Positions 29,703 through 39,381 of a DNA stretch of 64,000 nt are shown here, one piece after another. The position numbers and the translations under genes are program-made. Origin of the DNA: Vibrio algicola (GTDB lineage Bacteria; Pseudomonadota; Gammaproteobacteria; Enterobacterales; Vibrionaceae); the NCBI RefSeq assembly GCF_009601765.2, contig NZ_CP045699.1, positions 1,550,001-1,614,000 of the forward strand, written 5' to 3'. Below the pieces are notes generated by a model. It saw only the letters and a program-made list of their open reading frames with translations, did not search any database and was not told where the DNA came from. Within the stretch, counting starts at the first letter, position 1, and each line of letters opens with the position of its first letter.

Positions 29703-31292
29703 ATGACCATGAGCTTAGGACGAGCATTTACTAAGAACTTCCTTGGTAAAGCACCTGATTGGTACAAATTAACCATCATTGCTTTCTTAATAATTAACCC
29801 ATTCGTATTCTTTCTGATCGATCCCTTTACGGCTGGTTGGTTACTAGTCGCTGAATTTATTTTCACTTTAGCAATGGCATTAAAATGTTACCCATTACAA
29901 CCAGGTGGCCTACTGGCGATTGAAGCGGTTGCGATTGGCATGACCAGTGCCGAGCAAGTAAAACATGAACTTGCCGCTAATATTGAGGTTTTGTTACTGC
30001 TTATCTTTATGGTGGCCGGTATCTACTTCATGAAACAACTGTTGTTGTTTATGTTTACCAAAATTTTACTCGGCGTGCGTTCAAAAATTCTTTTATCAGT
30101 CGCATTTTGTGTTACGGCCGCTTTTCTTTCTGCTTTCTTAGATGCCTTAACGGTGATCGCCGTGATCATTAGTGTGGCGATTGGTTTTTATGCCATCTAC
30201 CACCGCGTTGTATCGAACCCGAATTCACAACATCATGATCATACTACCGATGAAATGGTGCCGGATATTACTCGTACCGATTTAGAAGATTACCGCGCCT
30301 TTTTACGCTCTTTATTGATGCATGCGGGCGTCGGTACTGCGCTTGGCGGCGTAATGACTATGGTGGGTGAACCGCAAAACTTGATCATTGCAGACCAAGC
30401 AGGTTGGGGATTTGGCGAATTCATTTTGCGTATGGCACCGATTACCGTCCCTGTATTTGTGTGCGGTATCATCACTTGTATTTTAGTTGAAAAGTTTAAA
30501 ATATTTGGCTATGGCGCTGAACTGCCTGATAACGTGCGCACTATATTGCTAGAAGTTGATCAAGAAGAACAAAAAAAACGTACTAAGCAAGATATTGCCA
30601 AACTGTATGTTCAAGGCATTATCGCCGTATGGTTGATCGCCGGTTTAGCCTTGCACCTAGCCGCAGTTGGTTTGATTGGTTTATCCGTTATTATTCTTGC
30701 CACTTCATTTACTGGCATCACCGAAGAGCATGCGCTTGGTAAAGCATTTGAAGAAGCGTTGCCCTTTACCGCATTACTCGCCGTCTTTTTTGCCATTGTT
30801 GCGGTGATCATTGATCAGCACCTATTCAAACCGATCATCCATGCGGTGTTGGAGCTAGAAGGCAACAAGCAAATCTCGATGTTCTATATCGCCAATGGTT
30901 TACTGTCGATGGTATCGGATAACGTCTTTGTTGGAACCGTCTATATTAATGAAGTCAAAACCGCATTACTTGAAGGTGCTATCAGCCGTAAACAGTTCGA
31001 CTTATTAGCAGTTGCGATCAATACCGGGACTAACTTGCCGTCGGTAGCCACGCCAAATGGTCAAGCTGCATTTTTATTCTTGCTTACTTCAGCATTAGCA
31101 CCGTTAATCCGATTGTCCTACGGCCGAATGGTGATCATGGCACTGCCCTATACCATCGTACTGGCTATTGTCGGTTATCTTGGCATTCAGTATTTATTAG
31201 AACCTCTAACCGCTTATTTCCATCATATTGGCTGGATCACTACCACCACAATTGAAATTGCGACGCAGGGATCACCCGTAATAGGGCATTAA
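29703..31292 (+). CDS. nhaB: Na+/H+ antiporter NhaB
   Basis: 529 residues, inner membrane, about 12 membrane segments. NhaB exchanges sodium for protons and keeps internal sodium low. The N-terminal [13 protein letters not shown] and [31 protein letters not shown] are diagnostic; [13 protein letters not shown] and [11 protein letters not shown] are also conserved. Start ATG 29703; a second ATG two codons on is possible. Same order fadR-nhaB-dsbB as in V. cholerae. Confidence 0.96.
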   Translation: MTMSLGRAFTKNFLGKAPDWYKLTIIAFLIINPFVFFLIDPFTAGWLLVAEFIFTLAMALKCYPLQPGGLLAIEAVAIGMTSAEQVKHELAANIEVLLLLIFMVAGIYFMKQLLLFMFTKILLGVRSKILLSVAFCVTAAFLSAFLDALTVIAVIISVAIGFYAIYHRVVSNPNSQHHDHTTDEMVPDITRTDLEDYRAFLRSLLMHAGVGTALGGVMTMVGEPQNLIIADQAGWGFGEFILRMAPITVPVFVCGIITCILVEKFKIFGYGAELPDNVRTILLEVDQEEQKKRTKQDIAKLYVQGIIAVWLIAGLALHLAAVGLIGLSVIILATSFTGITEEHALGKAFEEALPFTALLAVFFAIVAVIIDQHLFKPIIHAVLELEGNKQISMFYIANGLLSMVSDNVFVGTVYINEVKTALLEGAISRKQFDLLAVAINTGTNLPSVATPNGQAAFLFLLTSALAPLIRLSYGRMVIMALPYTIVLAIVGYLGIQYLLEPLTAYFHHIGWITTTTIEIATQGSPVIGH

Positions 31293-31345
31293 TGGTTTAC
31301 TATTAATAAAAGTCGTTTCATAATTGCTATTAATAAAAAGCATTC

Positions 31346-31371
31346 AAAGCTCTGAACTTTCAGAGCTTTTT
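31346..31371 (+). terminator. nhaB terminator
   Basis: A 10-bp stem AAAGCTCTGA / TCAGAGCTTT with a 4-nt loop, followed by TT. Lies between nhaB and dsbB. Confidence 0.7.
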
Positions 31372-31432
31372 GCCATCTATATACCAACATAGTAATAGCA
31401 ATAACTTTATTAGACTCTAAAAGGATATGTTC

Positions 31433-31951
31433 GTGTCTTTCCTACCATCATTAAAACAGTTTTCACTCCAGCGCCGTGCATGGCTGATATTGTTCCTTTT
31501 TATTATTTTCTTTGAATCTTGCGCACTATTTTTCCAACACGTTATGATGCTATCGCCCTGTGTTATGTGCGTATACGAACGTGTGGCGATGTTAGGCGTG
31601 GCAAGCGCAGCCTTGATTGGTTTAATAAACCCTCGTAACGCCATGCTGCGCTATATAGGGCTTGCAGGTTGGGCATATACCGCCTTTAGAGGGTTTGAAT
31701 TAGCCCGTGAGCACGTTGGCTTTCAACTCCACCCTTCCCCTTTTTCGACCTGCGATATTTTTCCGCAATTTCCAAATTGGGCACCGCTCAATCAATGGGC
31801 ACCATGGATGTTTGAACCTACCGGCGATTGCTCTAAAATTGTGTGGCAATTTTTAAGCTTATCAATGCCACAATGGTTAGTGGTCATTTTTGCTTGTAAC
31901 TTAATTGCGGTCACTGTGATTATTTTAGCTCAGTTTTCTAAAGCCAAATAG
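31433..31951 (+). CDS. dsbB: Disulfide bond formation protein DsbB
   Basis: 172-173 residues, four membrane segments. DsbB reoxidises periplasmic DsbA and passes electrons to quinones. First cysteine pair in SPCVMCVYERV (about 43 and 46); second pair in STCDIFP and TGDCSKIVW. I chose the GTG at 31433 because AAGGA lies seven bases before it; the ATG at 31427 is only one base from that site, but may be what other annotators use. Confidence 0.95.
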   Translation: MSFLPSLKQFSLQRRAWLILFLFIIFFESCALFFQHVMMLSPCVMCVYERVAMLGVASAALIGLINPRNAMLRYIGLAGWAYTAFRGFELAREHVGFQLHPSPFSTCDIFPQFPNWAPLNQWAPWMFEPTGDCSKIVWQFLSLSMPQWLVVIFACNLIAVTVIILAQFSKAK

Positions 31952-31974
31952 CCACCTACAACACCATAATTGAG

Positions 31975-32023
31975 AAGACCCTATCGCTTCGGTTATTAAT
32001 CGTGGTTGATAGGGTCTTTTTTT
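31975..32023 (+). terminator. dsbB terminator
   Basis: An 11-bp stem AAGACCCTATC / GATAGGGTCTT, followed by a run of seven T, 23 bp after dsbB. Confidence 0.85.
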
Positions 32024-32265
32024 GTGTCACGTTCGCTTCACAGTGAGAACGCATCACCTCACCAGGCTTGACGCATTGTGAGTTAGTGAATAAATGAGTG
32101 AATGGGTGAAGCTAGTTTCATCCCTCGTATCCATCAGCGATATCAGGATTATCCCACAGCACTTAGGTTCTAAAATACTGGCAGATGCTTTTAAAGCTCT
32201 GCGGAGTGGTAAAAATTAGAGATGGCAATAGGCAATAACCCACATAAAGACCCAACAGGGAGAGG
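32024..32265. other. Non-coding region before repeat copy 2
   Basis: About 240 bp without a gene between the dsbB terminator and the repeat. I see short near-repeats (GTGAGTTAGTGAATAAATG, GAGTGAATGGGTGAA) and no reading frame with a ribosome binding site. Confidence 0.4.
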
Positions 32266-32416
32266 TTATACCAATTGCATAAATTTATCATCGTTCAAAA
32301 TTGAGTACAGAGAAAAGTGTCAAAGGTCATGGATGGCCTTTTCACAAGCGGCCAGGACGGATCAGCGTCTTTTCAGCGTATTCAAATTGATCAAATATTA
32401 AATGGAATTGACATTA
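32266..32416. repeat. 151-bp interspersed repeat, copy 2 (inverted)
   Basis: Reverse orientation relative to copies 1 and 3. Left end TTATACCAATTGCATAAATTTA, right end AAATGGAATTGACATTA. Contains TTGAGTACAGAGAAAAGTG, the hairpin AAGGTCATGGATGGCCTT and GGACGGATCAGCGTCTTTTC, all shared with the other copies. Confidence 0.8.
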
Positions 32417-32486
32417 GATAACCAAGTAGTGGCTACGACCGTTAGCATCATTAACAATGATTGGATAGGATGATTAAATTTCAGGC

Positions 32487-32517
32487 ATAAAAAAACGCCA
32501 GCACTCAGGCTGACGTT
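32487..32517 (-). terminator. Porin gene terminator
   Basis: On the minus strand AACGTCAGC / GCTGGCGTT (one mismatch) with a 6-nt loop, then seven T. It begins 29 bp after the porin stop. Confidence 0.85.
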
Positions 32518-32545
32518 AATAAATATTACCTTTTATACTCTCAAA

Positions 32546-33586
32546 TTAGAAAGTATAAAGAAGACCTAGACGCATGCTATCTTCAGCATCACGAAGTGTC
32601 GCACCAGAAACTTGGTAATCATTGAATGTGGCATCGCCTTTATCAAGACCGTTTAGTTTATAAGAAACGTAAGCGTATAGATTTGGAGTGAAGTCATAAC
32701 CACCGGTTAATTCGTACCAGTTATTAATAGTATCGCTATCAGCTTCTTGGTTCTCGTAAGCACCAATTACGCGGAAACCATTGTTCCATTTGTATTGCGC
32801 AGATGCTTCAACACCATCAAAATCTTGTTTATCGTTTAAATCACCATTAGTGTAAGTCGCTGCAAGGTATAGACCTTCAGTAGTTACACCATAGCTAACA
32901 CCTGCAATAATTTGATCTGCTGTATCACCACGATAAGCTACGCCAGCATTATCTTCGATACCGTTTGAAGCATAACCTACCGCAAACCCAACACCCATTG
33001 GCAGGGTGTATTTCGCAGCAACACCGTAACCGTTAGTATTATCTTTATCACCTAAAATAACGTTGGCCTTAACCGTTAATGCATCATTATCTAGGAAATT
33101 GCCTGCATATTGAATGTTGTTATTTACTTGCTCATCGCCAGCTGCGATCATGTTTTTCTGCGCGCCAGAGTAAGTTGAGATATCTGACATTTGAGAAATC
33201 ATAACGGTAGAAGTATCTTGACGACCGAAAGTGAAATCACCGACGTTGGTTTTGAAACCTGCAAATACATAACGTAGGTTAAAACCATTATTATCGTTAC
33301 TATTATCGCCAGATGAATTCACATCTTGCTCAGCTTCGTAGAAACCAATACCTGAGATGCTATCAGTAATTTTGGTTTCACCACCAACGTTAATACGGAA
33401 ACGTGAGCCATTATGCATCGTACCGTCAATTTTATCGCCGTTATCTTGACCAATAAAGTCACCACGGAACTCGGCACGACCGCCGATGTCTAATTGAGTA
33501 GAATCATTTTTGTAAACAGTGGCAGCGTTAGCGCCGGCAGCAGCAGCAAGAGCTGCGATAGCTAAAGCAATATGAGTCTTTTTCAT
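32546..33586 (-). CDS. General porin, OmpU/OmpL-like
   Basis: 346 residues. Signal peptide MKKTHIALAIAALAAAAGANA with likely cleavage before ATVYKND, then a 16-strand beta-barrel pattern of alternating hydrophobic residues, ending in Phe (LGLLYTF) for outer-membrane assembly. Porins let small solutes diffuse across the outer membrane. It resembles Vibrio OmpU and Photobacterium OmpL; I cannot choose between them. Two ATGs lie two codons apart; the second (33586) has AGGA at good distance. Long leader of about 120 nt probable, and the terminator marks a single-gene unit. Confidence 0.88.
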   Translation of the reverse strand: MKKTHIALAIAALAAAAGANAATVYKNDSTQLDIGGRAEFRGDFIGQDNGDKIDGTMHNGSRFRINVGGETKITDSISGIGFYEAEQDVNSSGDNSNDNNGFNLRYVFAGFKTNVGDFTFGRQDTSTVMISQMSDISTYSGAQKNMIAAGDEQVNNNIQYAGNFLDNDALTVKANVILGDKDNTNGYGVAAKYTLPMGVGFAVGYASNGIEDNAGVAYRGDTADQIIAGVSYGVTTEGLYLAATYTNGDLNDKQDFDGVEASAQYKWNNGFRVIGAYENQEADSDTINNWYELTGGYDFTPNLYAYVSYKLNGLDKGDATFNDYQVSGATLRDAEDSMRLGLLYTF

Positions 33587-33713
33587 TGTCATTATCCTAA
33601 TATTTAAGAAGGTATCTTCTTACTAGTTAAACTGTTGAGAACTTCTTGAAGTCAGTGGTTTCCACTAACATTTGGTTCTCTAGCAGTCATGAATTCTTTT
33701 TTATCACCAAAAC

Positions 33714-33719
33714 AGTATA
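33714..33719 (-). promoter_or_regulatory. Possible -10 box of the porin gene
   Basis: TATACT on the minus strand; the -35 region is poor, which suggests an activator is needed. Transcription would start near 33708. Confidence 0.35.
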
Positions 33720-33755
33720 GACACGCTTATTGGTAACGGTGTGGGTACTTTTTAC

Positions 33756-33767
33756 GTGAAAGTTCAC
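33756..33767. promoter_or_regulatory. Palindromic site GTGAA-AG-TTCAC upstream of the porin gene
   Basis: Perfect 5-bp arms around two bases, centred about 54 bp upstream of the proposed porin start of transcription, a usual place for an activator. It resembles a CRP site but the arm spacing is too short for CRP. The protein that binds is unknown. Confidence 0.35.
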
Positions 33768-33779
33768 ATTTCGATAAGT

Positions 33780-34113
33780 AAAAAATACTAATATCTCATC
33801 CAAAATCTCGTCAAAAACGCCAATAAACCCGTAAGACACTGATAACAATAGAAACCATTGGAATTAAAAGATTTTAAATTATTTAATAACCCCATCGTAA
33901 TTTAGATTTTTTTTTATTTATTTATGGTTAAATGTGTGATCTATATCGACAATGATTATACCTAATGGTTTGTTTCACCGATGAATTCATGGCTATTAAG
34001 AAAAAACCGCCTCCTTCATTGACTGAGATAAGGCGATTTTATCGTATGGGAAATATTTCTATGTACAGAGAAAAAGACTCAATCATTACGTATGTTTGTT
34101 TAAAATAAACTTA
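33780..34113. other. AT-rich non-coding region between the porin and SEC-C genes
   Basis: About 330 bp, very AT-rich, with no reading frame supported by a ribosome binding site and no clear hairpin with a T-run. It probably holds further control sites for the porin gene and the 3' end of the SEC-C transcript. Confidence 0.4.
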
Positions 34114-34827
34114 TTACGATTTACCGCAACACTGTTTAAACTTCTTACCACTGTCACATGGACAAGGATCATTTCGCCCCAAGCCTTTATACGGATTGAT
34201 GTACTGTGCTTGTTTACCTTGCATTAATTCATTGGCACTATGAGCAACTTCGTTAATCATCAAGTTTAATTGCGGCAACATTTGTTTTAAACACGGCACT
34301 TCTGTTATGCCAGCTGCTTGCATTTGTTGTTGTGTTTGCTCTTGATCAACAATCAACATAAAAGTAGTCAATAACGCCTGTAGCATTCGCACGCTACCAT
34401 CTGAAATTTGTCCTGCTTCATTCCAACCATTTTCCACCACTGGCCATATTGACATAAAACCCTGTGCCGTTGCTTGCAAGGCTGCATGATCCACTAAATC
34501 AGTATTCACTGATCCTAAAGGCTCGGTTAACGTGATTTTCAATAGCGTGAATAAATCATAATCTGACACCATTAAATAAGCATATTGTTGTTCAAAGCGA
34601 GTCACTAAGGCTTGTTTGGTATCCGCTTCAATATCGGCTATTAGTGGTTCAATCCACTGCTCTGGTGTTAAAGGTTTTGGGCTCATATTAGCCGCTAAGA
34701 TCACCCCTTCCCAAAATTCGGCTGGATACTGGCTGCTACTCACAGTTTCATTATCGATTAAATCATTCATTAATATTATCTCGTTTAAATTTTCGCTTAG
34801 TGTACCAGTTCCGCCTTTTTCAGCCAT
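34114..34827 (-). CDS. YecA/UPF0149-like protein with SEC-C zinc motif
   Basis: 237 residues. The N-terminal and middle parts are helical and acidic (UPF0149-like), and the last 22 residues form a SEC-C metal-binding motif ([21 protein letters not shown]), the zinc motif also found at the end of SecA. Such proteins may bind SecA, SecB or ribosomes; the job is not known. Start ATG 34827; an ATG at 34770 with a GAG before it is an alternative that shortens it by 19 residues. Divergent from dusC. Confidence 0.85.
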   Translation of the reverse strand: MAEKGGTGTLSENLNEIILMNDLIDNETVSSSQYPAEFWEGVILAANMSPKPLTPEQWIEPLIADIEADTKQALVTRFEQQYAYLMVSDYDLFTLLKITLTEPLGSVNTDLVDHAALQATAQGFMSIWPVVENGWNEAGQISDGSVRMLQALLTTFMLIVDQEQTQQQMQAAGITEVPCLKQMLPQLNLMINEVAHSANELMQGKQAQYINPYKGLGRNDPCPCDSGKKFKQCCGKS

Positions 34828-34947
34828 TAAAAACCCAGTAACCCAATGAACGTTGCTACTATAAGATCACGCTAGCCAGTGACATTTCCCAGCTTTGCCT
34901 CTACAATCTCGCCTCTTTTCTTCGCTGTTATATATTTGAGGTTCACT

Positions 34948-35895
34948 ATGCGCGTTATTCTTGGTCCAATGGAGGGGGTTCTCGATCACTTAATGCGAGA
35001 AATACTCACCAATCTTAATGATTATGACCTATGCGTAACCGAATTTGTGCGTGTGGTGGATCGCCTCTTACCGGAACATGTTTTTACTCGGCTTTGCCCT
35101 GAATTATTGCATGGTTGTACCACCCGTTCGGGTACGCCAGTTCGGTTACAGTTATTGGGACAAGATCCTAATTGGATGGCTGAAAATGCGGTGCGCGCGG
35201 TGGAGTTAGGCTCTCATGGCATGGATATTAACTTTGGTTGCCCCGCTAAAATGGTCAATAAAAGCAAAGGTGGCGCAGCACTGTTACAACACCCCGAATT
35301 GATCTATCAAATAGTAAAATCTTGCCGTGATGCTATTCCAAAAGATATTACAGTATCCGCCAAGATCCGCTTAGGTTGGGAAGATCCACAAGATTGTTTT
35401 GAGATTGTCGATGCAATTGAACAAGCCGGTGCGACAGAACTGACCGTTCATGCCCGCACCAAAATGGGCGGTTATAAAGCCAGTGAAATTAAGTGGGAAT
35501 ATATCGAACAAATCAAGCAACGGTGCCAACTGCCGATTATTGCCAATGGGGAGATTTGGAATTATCAAGATGGACAAGACTGCTTAACGCAAACCAAAGC
35601 CGATGCCTTAATGGTCTGCCGAGGCGCGTTTAATGTGCCCAATCTTGGTAATGTAGTTAAACATAACCAAGCGGTAATGGCGTGGGAGAAAGTGGTTGAC
35701 CTAATGCTGGACTATTCAATGTACGAGATCGAAGGCGATAAAGGGTTATATTACCCCAATCGGATTAAACAATGGTTAGCTTACTTGCGCCAAGAATACG
35801 CTCAAGCTGATGATTTATTCCGTAATATCCGTCGGTTCAACAAAGCTGAACCGATTATTGATTATATTCAGGCTTTGAAAGATCAGATCAAATAA
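34948..35895 (+). CDS. dusC: tRNA-dihydrouridine(16) synthase DusC
   Basis: 315 residues from ATG 34948, preceded by GAGG. FMN enzyme that reduces uridine 16 in the D-loop of tRNA. The start MRVILGPMEGVLDHLMREIL, the catalytic Cys in DINFGCPAKMVNKSKGGAALL and the His of LTVHARTK are typical; the shorter active-site and C-terminal sequences fit DusC rather than DusA or DusB. A TTG-led frame extends 69 bases upstream but is not conserved. Its 3' end overlaps the GGDEF gene by 8 bp. Confidence 0.94.
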   Translation: MRVILGPMEGVLDHLMREILTNLNDYDLCVTEFVRVVDRLLPEHVFTRLCPELLHGCTTRSGTPVRLQLLGQDPNWMAENAVRAVELGSHGMDINFGCPAKMVNKSKGGAALLQHPELIYQIVKSCRDAIPKDITVSAKIRLGWEDPQDCFEIVDAIEQAGATELTVHARTKMGGYKASEIKWEYIEQIKQRCQLPIIANGEIWNYQDGQDCLTQTKADALMVCRGAFNVPNLGNVVKHNQAVMAWEKVVDLMLDYSMYEIEGDKGLYYPNRIKQWLAYLRQEYAQADDLFRNIRRFNKAEPIIDYIQALKDQIK

Positions 35896-37360
35896 TCACT
35901 CTGTTTTTACCGGATTGCTTAGCAACATACAGCTTGTCATCCGCTTCTTTTAATAATGAATCGAAGGTATGTTTTTCTCCAGTTGGTCTGATTATTGCGC
36001 CACCTGAAACTGAAAAACCACTTTTCATCACTCGATGTGAACCTTTGGTGATTTCTTTTTGAACTCGGGTCAGCGCATCGATAATCTTGGTTTCATTACT
36101 GCCTTGCATATACACCACAAACTCTTCACCACCAAAGCGCGAGACAACATCAGATGCGCGCGTATTACGGTGTAAAACTTGGCCGATATAACAAATCACT
36201 TCGTCACCGATATCATGACCATAAGTATCATTAATGGTTTTAAAGTCATCAATATCAAAGATTGCGACACCTTCAAATTCTTGTTGGATCACACCTTTAT
36301 ATGCCAGTTCTAGTCCACGACGATTTAGCAATGAGGTCATGGGATCACGCTGTGACAGTTCACGGAAGTAATGTCGCTCGTAATTCAGTTTGAGATAAAT
36401 AAAAATAGAGGTGGTAAAAATATACAATAATAAAATCCCAACTAATCTTTGGATATTATTATTGAAAAAGCCTTGTACTTCTTCTAACCAAGACCATTGA
36501 AAATACATCACTTGATTAGTTTTAACCCCTTCAATCCAAACCGGTCTTGGCATCCGTGCATCACTTGGCAAGGCTCGCTCATCATCAGGGCTAAAGCGAA
36601 TATTTTTACTCAGAGGCTCTGAGGCGAGAGATAATTTTGAGATCAATATATCTAATATCACCACCCCTTCGAATTGATCGTTATCATATAACCCTGTAGA
36701 TACCGTCAATATTGGTTTACCAGATATAACGTCGTTATGCGGACCAGTAAGAGTAATATTATTAGTGCTATCTTGGGTATTTTGCCAATAGTTTCTATGG
36801 GTTAAAATCGGAACTGCATTTTTATCCAGCAAACGCACATTTTCTGCTGGCGAGGCTACCATATAACCTTTCGGCGAAATATAATATAAACCCGCAATGT
36901 ACGGCTCCAACTCACTTAAAAATGAGAACGAAGAGGCTACGGTCAATTTACTCTCAATATCTTGATAGACTGGGCTGTTAGGATCGCAACTGCCCTCTAA
37001 GCCTTTAACGGCATAGTTCACTTTTAAGACGTTTTTGTTATCAGTGCGATAAGCGGATTGCATTTTTTCTTGACTAGGAAACCAAGTACAAAAACCTTCA
37101 CTATCCGTTTGGCGATTATAGGGGATATTACGGGTACTTTTCGGGCTACCATTGGTGAAATATGTTGAGAATATATAGTTAGTTGCCCCTAACACTTTAA
37201 TCGAATGCTCCAGCTTACTAGTCATTCGGCCATATTCAATATTCACTTCTTCGCCTAAGCTTTTGGCGTAATTTAGCGCCAAAATAGCAACCATCATTAA
37301 AGCTAATGCTAAAGGCGCTAAAATAGCAGTTTTATAGGTGATTTTCGATTGATGATACAT
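35888..37360 (-). CDS. Membrane diguanylate cyclase with periplasmic Cache-type sensor
   Basis: 490 residues. First membrane segment about 10-28, a periplasmic sensor of about 270 residues of Cache type (ends near FNNNIQR), second membrane segment about 303-323, then a GGDEF domain (about 340-490). The active site reads GGEEF (about 409-413), so c-di-GMP synthesis is likely. An RxxD inhibition site (RASD) lies five residues before it. GFFTWFP and other Cys in the sensor (3 in all) might bind a ligand or form a disulfide. Ligand unknown. Monocistronic, convergent with dusC. Confidence 0.9.
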   Translation of the reverse strand: MYHQSKITYKTAILAPLALALMMVAILALNYAKSLGEEVNIEYGRMTSKLEHSIKVLGATNYIFSTYFTNGSPKSTRNIPYNRQTDSEGFCTWFPSQEKMQSAYRTDNKNVLKVNYAVKGLEGSCDPNSPVYQDIESKLTVASSFSFLSELEPYIAGLYYISPKGYMVASPAENVRLLDKNAVPILTHRNYWQNTQDSTNNITLTGPHNDVISGKPILTVSTGLYDNDQFEGVVILDILISKLSLASEPLSKNIRFSPDDERALPSDARMPRPVWIEGVKTNQVMYFQWSWLEEVQGFFNNNIQRLVGILLLYIFTTSIFIYLKLNYERHYFRELSQRDPMTSLLNRRGLELAYKGVIQQEFEGVAIFDIDDFKTINDTYGHDIGDEVICYIGQVLHRNTRASDVVSRFGGEEFVVYMQGSNETKIIDALTRVQKEITKGSHRVMKSGFSVSGGAIIRPTGEKHTFDSLLKEADDKLYVAKQSGKNRVII

Positions 37361-37444
37361 AAGAAAGGAGAAACCAAAAAGTTAGACTAAAACACTATAT
37401 CAGATGTCTAATCAGTTAAATAGCAGTGAATTAAAGAGAGAGAT

Positions 37445-37480
37445 AGTAATGATGGCGCAACCGATTGCGCCATCATTACT
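37445..37480. terminator. Strong hairpin after the ABC importer operon
   Basis: A perfect 16-bp stem with a 4-nt loop CCGA (arms 37445-37460 and 37465-37480), starting 10 bp after the ABC ATPase stop. There is no T-run on the minus strand, so it may protect the 3' end of the mRNA rather than end transcription. Confidence 0.6.
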
Positions 37481-37490
37481 TACATTTTAG

Positions 37491-38285
37491 TTAACTCAGC
37501 AACAAACTGTCATCGCTTAATTCCTCTCCTCTCACTTTAGAAAACATTTCTAATAGCTCAGGAACTTGCATCCCTTTACGTTTATCACCATCGACATCCA
37601 GTACAATCTCGCCCTGATGTAACATAATGGTGCGGTCACCACAAGCCAAGGCATCTTTCATCGAGTGAGTCACCATCATGGCAGTCAAATTAAACTCTTT
37701 AACTACTGTTTTGGTTAGATCGATCACAAACGCTGCCATCCGAGGATCAAGCGCGGCGGTATGCTCATCAAGCAGTAACAGTTTGCTCTCCGATAAGGTT
37801 GCCATCACCAAACTCACCGCTTGACGTTGGCCGCCAGAAAGCAATCCAATATTGTCACCTAAGCGATCTTCTAAGCCTAAACCTAAAATACTAATGCGAT
37901 CTTGAAATATTTTACGACGTGAAGCAGACAATGCCATATTCCACCCGCGTCGTTTACCCCGTGAATAAGCAATCGCCATATTTTCTTCAATGGTCAGATC
38001 GCCACAGGTTCCCGCCAACGGATCTTGAAATACCCGCGCACACATTTGAGCACGTTGATGCACCAATTTCTTAGTCACATCGACATTATCAATCTGAACT
38101 TGGCCACCGATCATCGGCGTTTCACCTGTCACAGCGCCTAGTAAAGTCGACTTACCCGCACCATTAGAACCAATAACAGTAAGAAACTGATGCTGCGGCA
38201 CTTTAAGTGACACTTTACGCAATGCTTTATTTTCTAAAATACTGCCAGGGTTGAAGGTCACTTCAATATTTTTTAGCTCAATCAT
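37491..38285 (-). CDS. ABC importer ATP-binding protein
   Basis: 264 residues. Walker A GSNGAGKST (about 38-46), Q-loop RVFQDP, signature LSGGQRQAVSL, Walker B LLLLDEHTAALD, switch His in MMVTHSMKDAL. It powers the permease encoded just upstream; the two genes overlap by ATGA (38282-38285). It is of the branched-chain amino acid-like/TrpZ type. The substrate is not evident. Confidence 0.9.
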   Translation of the reverse strand: MIELKNIEVTFNPGSILENKALRKVSLKVPQHQFLTVIGSNGAGKSTLLGAVTGETPMIGGQVQIDNVDVTKKLVHQRAQMCARVFQDPLAGTCGDLTIEENMAIAYSRGKRRGWNMALSASRRKIFQDRISILGLGLEDRLGDNIGLLSGGQRQAVSLVMATLSESKLLLLDEHTAALDPRMAAFVIDLTKTVVKEFNLTAMMVTHSMKDALACGDRTIMLHQGEIVLDVDGDKRKGMQVPELLEMFSKVRGEELSDDSLLLS

Positions 38286-39214
38286 AGTGACTCCTTATTG
38301 GCATCTGACGCTTGTATAATGGCGAGTTTGGCTGCCTTTTTTGCTTTCATACTGCTTTTTATTTTTGGTGCAACAAGGGCTACCGCAACTAATAACGCGG
38401 TGACTAAATTAAGATCAGACGCTTTCATACCAAACATGCCGGTATTGAGTGCAAATTGAATCGCAATACGATAGAGCACCGACCCCACAATTACCGCCAC
38501 TACTGCGACCCAGATCTTACGACTAGGAATAAGTGTTTGACCTAAAATCACCGCAGCTAAACCAACCACTATGGTTCCTGCGCCAGAAGTGACATCGGCA
38601 AAACCACTGGTTTGCGCTAAAAGAGCGCCAGCAAAGCCAACCAAGCCATTGGATAGTGCTAATCCAAAATAAGTATAAAACGCTGTACTAGCGCCTTGAG
38701 CCGACACCATACGAGCATTCACCCCAGTGGCTCTTAACGCTAAACCAAAATCACTGTTTAACAACCGGATGACTAATAATCCTGCCACCACAACCACAAC
38801 CGCCACCGCTAAAGGACGAATAAATAAATCGCCTCCGAACGCTTCTAGTGGAGTAAAAATCGTCTCTTCCCCTAATAGAGAAAGATTAGGCCTTCCCATA
38901 ATACGGATATTTATCGAAAAAGCGGCTAGCATGGTCAAGATGGAAGCTAATAAGTGAAGAATGCCACAGCGAACCGCGAGAAAAGCCGTTACTAGGCCAC
39001 TCAAACTGCCGACAAAAAAAGCCAGCCCTGTAGCGACCCAAGGATTAACGCCCGCCACTAAAGCCGTCGCGGCTACTGCAGCGCCCATCGGAAAACTACC
39101 ATCAACGGTTAAATCGGGAAAATCGAGAACTCGAAAAGTAATGTAAACGCCCAAAGCCACTAAGCCATATACAAGGCCTAACTCTAACGCGCCATAGAAG
39201 GCAAAAGCAGACAT
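38282..39214 (-). CDS. ABC importer permease (BPD_transp_2 family)
   Basis: 310 residues with about 8-9 membrane segments. Belongs with LivH/RbsC-like permeases: GLVYGLVALGVYITFRVLDFPDLTVDGSFPMGAA near the start, ALRATGVNARMVSAQG as the cytoplasmic coupling loop, and GLAAVILGQ. Located between the binding protein and the ATPase. The start ATG 39214 has AGGAG nine bases upstream. Confidence 0.9.
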   Translation of the reverse strand: MSAFAFYGALELGLVYGLVALGVYITFRVLDFPDLTVDGSFPMGAAVAATALVAGVNPWVATGLAFFVGSLSGLVTAFLAVRCGILHLLASILTMLAAFSINIRIMGRPNLSLLGEETIFTPLEAFGGDLFIRPLAVAVVVVVAGLLVIRLLNSDFGLALRATGVNARMVSAQGASTAFYTYFGLALSNGLVGFAGALLAQTSGFADVTSGAGTIVVGLAAVILGQTLIPSRKIWVAVVAVIVGSVLYRIAIQFALNTGMFGMKASDLNLVTALLVAVALVAPKIKSSMKAKKAAKLAIIQASDANKESL

Positions 39215-39337
39215 AACTACTCCTTTTCTGCTTATTCACTCTACGCAATCCATACTCAGTAGAGTGATACAACACCTTAAATTGTTAAGGTATGCTAAAT
39301 AACAATACACCCTTTCATCTGGGCATATAAAACGAGC

Positions 39338-39367
39338 AGGTGGTTGGAATATATCTCCAACTCACCT
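39338..39367 (-). other. Hairpin between binding protein and permease genes
   Basis: AGGTG plus GTTGGA pairs with TCCAAC plus ACCT with one mismatch and a 7-nt loop, 15 bp after the binding-protein stop; then CGTTTTAT. Such hairpins commonly protect upstream mRNA so that the binding protein is made in excess. Confidence 0.5.
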
Positions 39368-39381
39368 CCTTTATTGGCGCA

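Noticed and set aside
33756..33767. CRP site upstream of the porin gene
   Set aside because: Arms GTGAA and TTCAC are only two bases apart; CRP needs TGTGA and TCACA separated by six.
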